A stretch of DNA of 64,000 bases from Angiostrongylus vasorum (lineage: Eukaryota > Nematoda > Chromadorea > Rhabditida > Metastrongylidae): the NCBI GenBank assembly GCA_018806985.1, contig JADANN010000402.1, positions 248,001-312,000 of the forward strand, read 5' to 3'. The notes beneath the pieces were generated by a model that was not told the DNA's origin, made no database searches, and saw only the letters and a program-made list of their open reading frames with translations. The position numbers and the translations under genes were made by a program. Every line of letters begins with the position of its first letter. The stretch's first letter is position 1. Below, in pieces: positions 56,911-64,000 of this stretch.

Positions 56911-58531
56911 TTATTGAAACACGACGCCTAATTTTTTTGCGGTTTTCCGTTTGTTTTTAAAGACTCTTTTTGTTTTCTTCTCCTATATATCCTCTGTCTT
57001 CTTCATGTCATTCATTCTGAGGCGTCTGGTACACAGCTGTACTCTATAGTTTGCCTAAAGAAGTCTTTCCAATTGTTTACAATTCCATCTAAAGTTGGCG
57101 CCTTAGTACCGAGCTTTAGTGCTGAAGTACAACAAAGACGTCTCTGTTTCTTCTGAAACGGTAACAGTCTCTGTGGTGTCGACTGTCTTCAAAAGCAACA
57201 ATACCCGCCGACGAAGTGAACCCGTCAAAAAAATATGTTCTTTGTAAACAACCTAGTGATAAGTTATTAAAAGGACACCTATCTTTGAACGAGCTGCGGT
57301 TTAATTTCTGTAATGGATTGGCTCCCAACTGATTACAGGAAATATGGGAAAACACCTTTTGTACACCAAAGTAAATTATCGGAAAGAAAATGACCTCTAT
57401 AGAGGCGAGGCGGTCACTGTTTTCCATTACCAATGACGCCTGTTGAGGTCATGTCGACGCGAATGTATTTTTAAAAAATGCAGTTTTTGACTGCTTGTCA
57501 TTCTGGCTCGTATTAATGGACCAAAACTAATCATTTTCCTTCAAAATTGATCGCGACAGTTCGGAAAGGCCCAGAATTATGCGTGGAAAGATTTTACAGC
57601 AAGCATAACCTTGGAAAAAAGCTCTTTCACAGGTAGAAGGTACCAACGCCAACAGGAGAATCGGAAGAAATCGCAGACAAATCCCGTCTGTGAAAAATTG
57701 CTTTACCAATATGAATCATATTTGGCTCTCACACGTGCGTCACTTTTTTTGTCGTGCTAATATACTTCATTATTGTTCATTGAGTGTTGAAAAATAAAGT
57801 GTGGAGGTGGAGAGGAATAAATTTTTCAAACAAATGGAAGTCTGTTCTTATGAGTACGTTAGTGACTGGCATTAACATACATCTGGACAGTTTTCAAGTA
57901 AATGCTTGTGATGATAATTGTCATCTTTAACTATTTGTCGTCTCAACAGCATGAAACCAGAATTGAATAGTGCGACATCGTTCTTCTACTGCTTCTATTG
58001 ATTTCAGGTGAGCAAGCAGTCGATCAGGTCAAGAGTATAGATAACTACAAATGCAGACAAATAAAAAATCGAAGCAAAATGGGAGTTTTGTGGAAGGTCA
58101 AAATATTAGAGCCTCGTCACACTAACGTATATTGGCGGCATCCGCTCCCCCAAGTACGGCTGTCGCCAGTTCGTTTCCCTTGCTTTTGGTCGACAAAACC
58201 ATTCGTGCCTCTCTGGTCTATGATGCTATGTACTGCTTGTGTCCTACTCCAATAAACAAACACATGCGAAAAAATATGTATGATGTATGGAGAATGTCAA
58301 TTCTACTACCGTCACATCTTTTTGTGGCCGACCCAATATCATTGGATTCATCAGTGATGTGACGGCGTCCGTCTATGTGAAGACTTGATATATGTGCTTC
58401 CGGAGGGGTTTCGCGCTCTATCAGTTCGACGAGCTCCTTAATGTATGTTGCCTGGACTAATCCAACTATACTTACACTATTGATCCTCCTCATCTGGCAT
58501 TTCGGCCGTCAAAAAAGCTTTTCGTCTCCTT
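56911..58531. other. No gene recognised
   Basis: Frames at 57116-57433 (minus) and 57998-58362 (plus) have no domain or consistent splice structure. This is the putative upstream region of the receptor gene. Confidence 0.35.
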
Positions 58532-60010
58532 ATGATTCTGCTCAGTACGTTCTGCGTTTTGATTACGATATCGTTCGTTCTGCCTAGTATTGATGAATAT
58601 CGTCTACTTCAACATCTTAAGGAGGTACTCTTATTTTAATTCGTTTAAAAAATGATGGTAAACATAAGTAAAGTGGTATGAAAGTACCAATGCACGTGGT
58701 CCACTAGTGATGTTTTAATAATTATTAAAAACAAAGCAAATATTTTTCAAAATTTGTTAACCATGCCTCTTGTGTTCATCAAATATAGTCAAAGTTCGTG
58801 GAGATTTAATAAATAATCTTTAAGTAGATGACGTCAATGTAATCAATATTTCCAATATTATATGTACTACTAAGTCTTCACGTTGAGTGAGGGTGGCAGT
58901 AAAATCTCCATTTCTCCTTGTCGTGTGCAAGAGTGACCCAATTCGTTCTACTGACTCAGGGGGAGTTGACGAACATCACATTGACTTCCAGAATTTTTAT
59001 GAGGTTTGACCATATAGCTGATGGATGGCCTTCCTATTGCCTTCTGGTGACACCATCCTGTGGTAACTAGTTGTCAACTGCCTTTAGTATCCAGGTGTTG
59101 TTAAAACGCATTACATTTCAAATCTACCTGGTTGGCTTATCCGTTAACGTCTTTTAGGTTTTAAACGGTTTTTGGCAGCAAGCGTAAATATGAGTTCTGG
59201 ATGCCCTTTCACACTTTAGTACCATGGGATCTTTCGTTTTCGGTAAACCGTTCGATTATGTTCACCTCACTTTAATCCTGTAGCGTCGAAATTTCTAAGG
59301 CGTACGTCATTGTAGTAAAATTTATAGCACTGAAGTATTGGGCAAAAAGGAATTTGTCCCTTATCGTCACAACTGCATCTTCGATGTTCTGATAAAGCTC
59401 ACCAAGCCTCCTGTTTCCTTCCACTCAATTCTCGAGCTATATCGTCGATTACATTGACGTCCCAACGGAAATGGCGGCTGCGTTGATCGTGAATGGCGTG
59501 TCAGAAACTAATCTGTTTCGCGTGGATTTCGTTCTCTCAAGCTTCGACCGGAGATTAATTCTGTTGAAATTGGCCAGCATTTGTTCCGTCTGGTTCCGTT
59601 CGGCTAATCCTCGATGTATGTAGACGAGATCGTCAACGAAGCGAAAATGATGTGGCTGCCCACCATCGGCATGTTGTCTCGCTACCGGTTTCGCACATTT
59701 TTCTCCAGGGTAGAGATTAATCGTATTCGGAATTATTCTGCAAAAACAGTGGTACAAGTAGATCATATGCAAAATTGTCAACGTAATGACGAAAGAACTG
59801 CTATTATTATCATTACGCAAGAGATTTAAGCCAGCATAGAAATGTAGTCTATCGTTCATTTCCGCTGTACTGGGGCAATCATCCTGTTCTGTGTATCGCC
59901 TCCCTATTGGAGCGCCGTCACTAGTTAACATTGTCATTCATTCGCTACCAGAATTAATGTCTCCTCTAACCTTCCGGAGACCTTCGTCGTTTCGTGACGA
60001 AATATTGCTT

Positions 60011-60056
<46 letters not shown>

Positions 60057-62610
60057 GAACTCTTAACTCTGAAGCCTTAGCTCGTAAACTAGAGCTCTTA
60101 AACTTTGAAAACTTCAAAGAAATCTATAGAGGGATCAATCAACGTCGAACGGATTATCTGTTTCTTTCCGAACAAAGTGCTGACCTTCGACACAGAACCA
60201 AAGGGAAACCTTATAAATGTGTTTACAAAAAATGATCATAGATACGAAGAAGAAAAACTGGTTTGCATGTGACGTGGTCTTTTTTTGTTCTCTGTTTTTG
60301 ATTATTCTATGCTTCACTTTTCATTTCGCGTCACATACTACGCAACAACAAACGACATCATGGTAACGTGTTAGGGGCTACGTTGTAAGGCCGTTGGTTT
60401 TATGCTACTCAGAGAGCTGAAAATCTTAAGTCATAGAGGGGCGTGAGTGGACTCTAAAGATAAGATGTTGTATGAATGGGCAAAAGGCCAGCATGCATGA
60501 AAAAAAAACAGCGGACAAAATGGATAATTGCTTGGATAAAAATGATTATTCCTAGCTCAAAGCTTCCTACATTTAGAACTACGATCATTTCGAGCGACCA
60601 GTGGAGAACAGTTCGATGGCCTTAGACGTGAAAGTTCGATTTTTTATTGAATCAGATTCTCGATGTGGTAAAAACTAATTATTTTGTAACGAATAATGGT
60701 CGTATTACAATAGTTGAACTTCTATGCGGTCGAAATTACTTTGGCTCTGTCAATAAACCTGACAAATTTCAGGACGAAAAGAATCAAGTGATGTCAATCC
60801 TTGCCTATATCGATTTTGTAAGTCATAGAACATCAAATAACAGCTGTTCAAAAATGATTAAAGAATGAATGAATCGTTTATGAAAGCATTGGAACGACTA
60901 TAAACTTCGCTGGGATCCACGGTTATACGGTGGTGTCAGAGATGTGAGGTTTGCTGGTGGGCAGGATGCACCGTTCAAGCTATGGAGACCTGATGTGCTA
61001 TTATTCAACAGGTGACTGGAGTTCTGTGTATCCTACTCTCTTCTTATATACCTTTTTGCTAAGGCATCAGCAGAAAAGCGTGATGTTGTTTGCATACATG
61101 GTATTTAAATACATCCAGTTTTGTTCAAGAAAGATTATTTGCACTGAAACGTCGCGTTCTGCGTCTTCCTTGCAAATAGAGCTAAGGCTACCATATCGAA
61201 GCAACGCGCTATAAGAACATCAAAAAGCATTCTTCACAAAAAAGAAGGATAAGAGTGCATAGATCTGAAACACACTGGAATAAAAACGATTGGTCCATTC
61301 CGAGTGCTGCACGATGTGAGGAGATGAATATTCAAGGAATCCACCGTAGTCTCTCGCGAAACAGTGTTAATTAATGAAGAACTTTTCTTTTACTTCATAT
61401 TCTTTTTTTCGTGGCAAGGTATGGTATGAAGCGTGACAAATACCCATAAGATCCTGAGATACTTGAAAACCAGTGGCTAACGTGTTCACCACCACACCAT
61501 GTGGACTCTTTATCAGCCGTTTCTTTCAGCCGTGGGTAATAACGGGCTCGATCCCCACTTCAAACAACTGTGATCCGGAGTTCTGCAAATATCTCAGCAT
61601 CTTGTGGTTCTGTCTCAGCATTATTGTTAGTGTTAATTAACTTGTTACGATAACCTTTTCAACTAAAATTTCCGTTGGGTGAGCAACACTCGCTGGACAT
61701 AACGACTTTTTGCTTCAGTGTGTCAGAAGCGTTCGATTCGACATATTCGTCACGATTTATTGTGTATTATGACGGTGAAGTACAACAAAATCCACCGGGA
61801 ATATTCAGATTTATTTGCAAGGTAATCTTATCGCCGTTTATTGTTCGAGCGTCATCTTAGTTCTAAAATCTGCGTTTTCATTCTTTTAATCTTAAGGTCG
61901 ACGTCACGTACTATCCGTTCGACACGCAGACTTGCTTTCTCAAATTCGGAAGTTGGACATACAATGGGAAGCAGATCAATCTCGACTTTCTAATAATGCC
62001 GATCATTGGTAAAAAATATAGAGAAACTTGAAAAGTTAAAAAAAAGGATAGTGCTTCCGATTCTCATCAGTGTCGAATGATGCGCTATGCATTCAACTCC
62101 ATTCGTAGTGTCGTAGAGGTGCCTAAATGTGTATTTGCTGTGAAATCACTTTCGAGTGTCTACCAATGTATCCGACCAGTGTCTTTACTCTCTTAAAAAA
62201 TGTGATTGGTGAGCCTGGAAAAGGGATTGTTAAGCTCTTTCAGTGCGCAGGATTGAACCAATAACTGAGGCGCTTTTAACAATGCGCTATACGTGTTCAT
62301 AACTATCATGATAATTGAGACAAAACGATGATGGTAGTCGATTTTCTGTTAAAATGAGGTTCATTCGTCACCTGCAAATTTTTTTAAGTCATTTTTTTTA
62401 AGTTTCATTCGTTTTCACGTTCAAGTGGCTAGATTAAGTGAAAGCAACTGCCTATATACTTAGTTGGTTTTCTCCGCTAATCGTTCGAGCCATCTGTCTA
62501 CACATCTTTATCCCTTTTATAAAACCCTTTCCTTTTTTTTCTTTTTTAATTTACAGAAACAATGATAGGTTTTGGTCCAACATCAAAGCTATGTGAGGTC
62601 TGTTCAACCT
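58532..62610 (+). CDS. Nicotinic acetylcholine receptor subunit, N-terminal part
   Basis: Cys-loop ligand-gated cation channel subunit; the extracellular ligand-binding domain is seen and the gene runs on or is cut short. Exons: 58532-58624 (signal peptide [19 protein letters not shown], then [11 protein letters not shown]), 60577-60667 ([20 protein letters not shown], then NQILDV after a frame slip), 60773-60817 ([15 protein letters not shown]), 60887-61011 ([26 protein letters not shown]), 61719-61821 ([30 protein letters not shown]), 61897-62008 ([22 protein letters not shown]). [15 protein letters not shown] is the 15-residue Cys loop, with cysteines 13 residues apart. RPDVLLFN is loop A. 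A possible next exon starts at 62557 (ETMIGFG) but soon stops. Exon 60577-60667 has 91 nt where phase needs 90: a frameshift, so pseudogene or base error. Loop C and the membrane helices are not seen before the window ends. Confidence 0.8.
58870..59940 (-). mobile_element. RTE-type non-LTR retrotransposon fragment, decayed
   Basis: Minus-strand reading gives [20 protein letters not shown] with the (F/Y)xDD reverse transcriptase box, then [20 protein letters not shown]. With frame breaks it goes on to an [16 protein letters not shown] block below 59450 and [17 protein letters not shown] near 58930, the order seen at the 3' end of RTE clade elements. The endonuclease and early RT motifs are absent and stops interrupt it, so it is dead and 5'-truncated. 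It lies in the first intron of the receptor gene, antisense to it. Confidence 0.7.
60013..60052. repeat. (CT)20 microsatellite
   Basis: A perfect CT dinucleotide run of about 40 bases lies just beyond the 5' end of the RTE fragment. Confidence 0.95.
61440..61640. repeat. Repeat E, composite
   Basis: GCTAACGTGTTCACCACCAC and GGGCTCGATCCCC (B-box-like), with GATCCGGAGTTCTGCAAATA, match pieces of the E elements at 12520 and 16840. It lies in the intron before exon 61719 of the receptor gene. Confidence 0.5.
62065..62310 (-). repeat. SINE-A, minus strand, decayed
   Basis: GATGCGCTATGCATTCAACTCC, TCTACCAATGTATCCGACC and AACAATGCGCTATACGTG (reverse of the head) are in order. It sits after exon 61897-62008. 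Confidence 0.55.
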
Positions 62611-62839
62611 GAATTAAAATGCACCCAAGGCTCGATGTTAAATAGATCGCATAAGTTTTATGGAGCTTCTATGAATACCAAAGTACGATAGCGTAGTGCA
62701 AAATCAAAGAAGAGAACGGATAAGGGAGAGCGCCAGACTGTAGTTCTGTCAGTTTATTGTGAGGTCTCGACGTTCTGTGATGCTTTTTTGAGGTAATCCT
62801 ACATCAAGTTCCTCATTTTAAACCTTATCTTTGAGAATT

Positions 62840-63215
62840 TCTCCCAACGGTTTACCGCCTCATCGCGGCTGGGAGGTGTTTTTGGGTGTCGGACTGCGAT
62901 GTACAATGGGGGGATTCCTCTGGCAGAGTCTCCCAAGCTGAGAAGGAGTCCTGCGTTTCTGTCACGATGCCTAGCTAACAGTAAACCAATACCAGGATCC
63001 ACTACCGTCCTGGTATCAAAGTCGCATGGAGGCAATCTCCCTCTGATCCACAAAGGCTCCGACTGCCTGTGGTGGTGAAGACGTGGGGCGAGACTTTGGC
63101 GATGCTGACCTCGGGATTCCAGGGAACCACAATGGCTTATCCTACAAATCTCCAAAAAATGGAGATTATGCTGGGACCCGCACAATCAGTGAGGACGGGC
63201 CATTCAAGTATCAAG
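62840..63215 (+). repeat. Repeat B, full length, plus strand
   Basis: CAACGGTTTACCGCCTCATC, GGCTGGGAGGTGTTTTTGGG, CCAGGATCCACTACCGTCCT, TCTCCCTCTGATCCACAAAG and CAGTGAGGACGGGCCATTC. The minus-strand open frame across it is a by-product. Confidence 0.85.
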
Positions 63216-63832
63216 TATATTTGAGAATTAGTTCTCCGCTTTTAGCAAGTTGCCGGAATGATCAACGATGTTGCTGCTGAAGAGTCTGTCGCTCTTGCCC
63301 TCCATTTTCAACAAGCAACACTTGTTAGCGAAGTGTCGCTGAGACTATTTCAAATCACTCTTCTTTTTTCATCGTTCATTATATTTTGGGAACCAGCCAA
63401 GTTTTATGATACTTTGTGAGATCTTTGGGAAAATCATGATCAACAAGATTTTCATTCTCACCAATCTTTTTTAGATGTTCTATGGTTTGTTATCAGGCTT
63501 ATTTGATATTTTATATTTCAATAGCACTGCCGGTATTTGTCCACAAGATTTGTTTCTGCAGTTCTGAAAAAGACATCTCAGGAGGTATTCGTGTCGTCAC
63601 AGACTCCCTATGATCTGTTGAAACCATAACTTTCTTAGAGTTCCTAATTTTAACTCAAGCTTAGTTCCTAGGAGGAATGCTTGTTTTTAATTCTGAGATG
63701 AAATACTTTAATACATGGAGGCTACTTTGCCACAAGAACAACATCAACATTTCGACCATTACGTTAACAGTTTCATAGCTTGCGAAGAGAAATATGTGGA
63801 CAGAAATATTACTGCTTGCTTATATTGGGTTC
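63216..63832. other. No gene recognised
   Basis: AT-rich; I looked for loop C and transmembrane exons of the receptor and found none that I can support. Confidence 0.35.
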
Positions 63833-64000
63833 CCTTCCAACGATTTACCGCCTCATCGTGGTTGGGAGGTGTTACTTGAGGTTGGGCTGCTATGTAAGGC
63901 GGGGGGCTTCATCCACCGAGCAGGGTATCCAAAGCTAAGAAGGAGTCTGGCGTTTCCATCAGGAAGCCCGAGTGCTAGGATCCACCACCGTCCTGGTGTC
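63833..64000 (+). repeat. Repeat B, cut by the window end
   Basis: CCAACGATTTACCGCCTCATC, GGTTGGGAGGTGTTACTTGAG and GGATCCACCACCGTCCTGG. It continues beyond the window. Confidence 0.8.

Noticed and set aside
57998..58493. Three overlapping frames upstream of the receptor gene
   Set aside because: They occupy both strands and different phases, with no domain; not supported.

Overview
The window is nuclear DNA of a nematode. Reasons: two recognisable animal genes are cut into small exons with nematode-style acceptors (TTTCAG, TTTTAG); several introns are only about 60-100 nt; the DNA is AT-rich; and short interspersed repeats sit in introns and between genes. The repeat density and low-copy RTE remnant suggest a strongylid or hookworm-like parasite, but the species is inference. 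No bacterial operon, phage, CRISPR array or rRNA gene was seen.

Layout. Positions 1-8.5 kb hold no gene I can support, only decayed repeats. About 8.6-25.5 kb and 26.4-43.4 kb are two direct, nearly identical 17-kb copies of one segment, separated by about 0.8 kb. Each copy carries a whole multi-exon gene for the inner centromere protein INCENP (nematode ICP-1), the scaffold of the chromosomal passenger complex that binds and activates Aurora B. The identification rests on the C-terminal IN-box and on the long charged helix before it. Between 44 and 47 kb lie only weak exon-like pieces. From 47.0 to 55.1 kb a plus-strand gene for a basic, serine-rich protein of unknown function can be traced in pieces. 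From 58.5 kb to at least 62.0 kb lie the first exons of a nicotinic acetylcholine receptor subunit, with a decayed antisense RTE-type retrotransposon in its first intron.

The two INCENP copies are the most interesting part. They differ by precise intron presence/absence in both directions: a 61-nt intron is in copy 1 only and a 60-nt intron-like GT...AG segment is in copy 2 only. Copy 1 has also lost about 0.78 kb including one in-frame exon and has GC instead of GT at one donor. Copy 2 has a +1 A that would truncate the protein before its helical region and IN-box. Deletions and a SINE-SINE recombination also separate the copies. Two alleles wrongly assembled in tandem must be excluded before these are read as paralogues.

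Repeat names used here (A to F) are mine: A is a tRNA-headed SINE-like family of about 280 bp; B is a non-coding family of about 380 bp; C is a foldback element; D is a palindromic element with GAAACGTTAGCCGAA-type ends; E is a second tRNA-like element; F is a decayed 0.55-kb pair. All coordinates were read by eye; repeat edges are good to about 10-20 bases, while exon edges were checked for reading frame.
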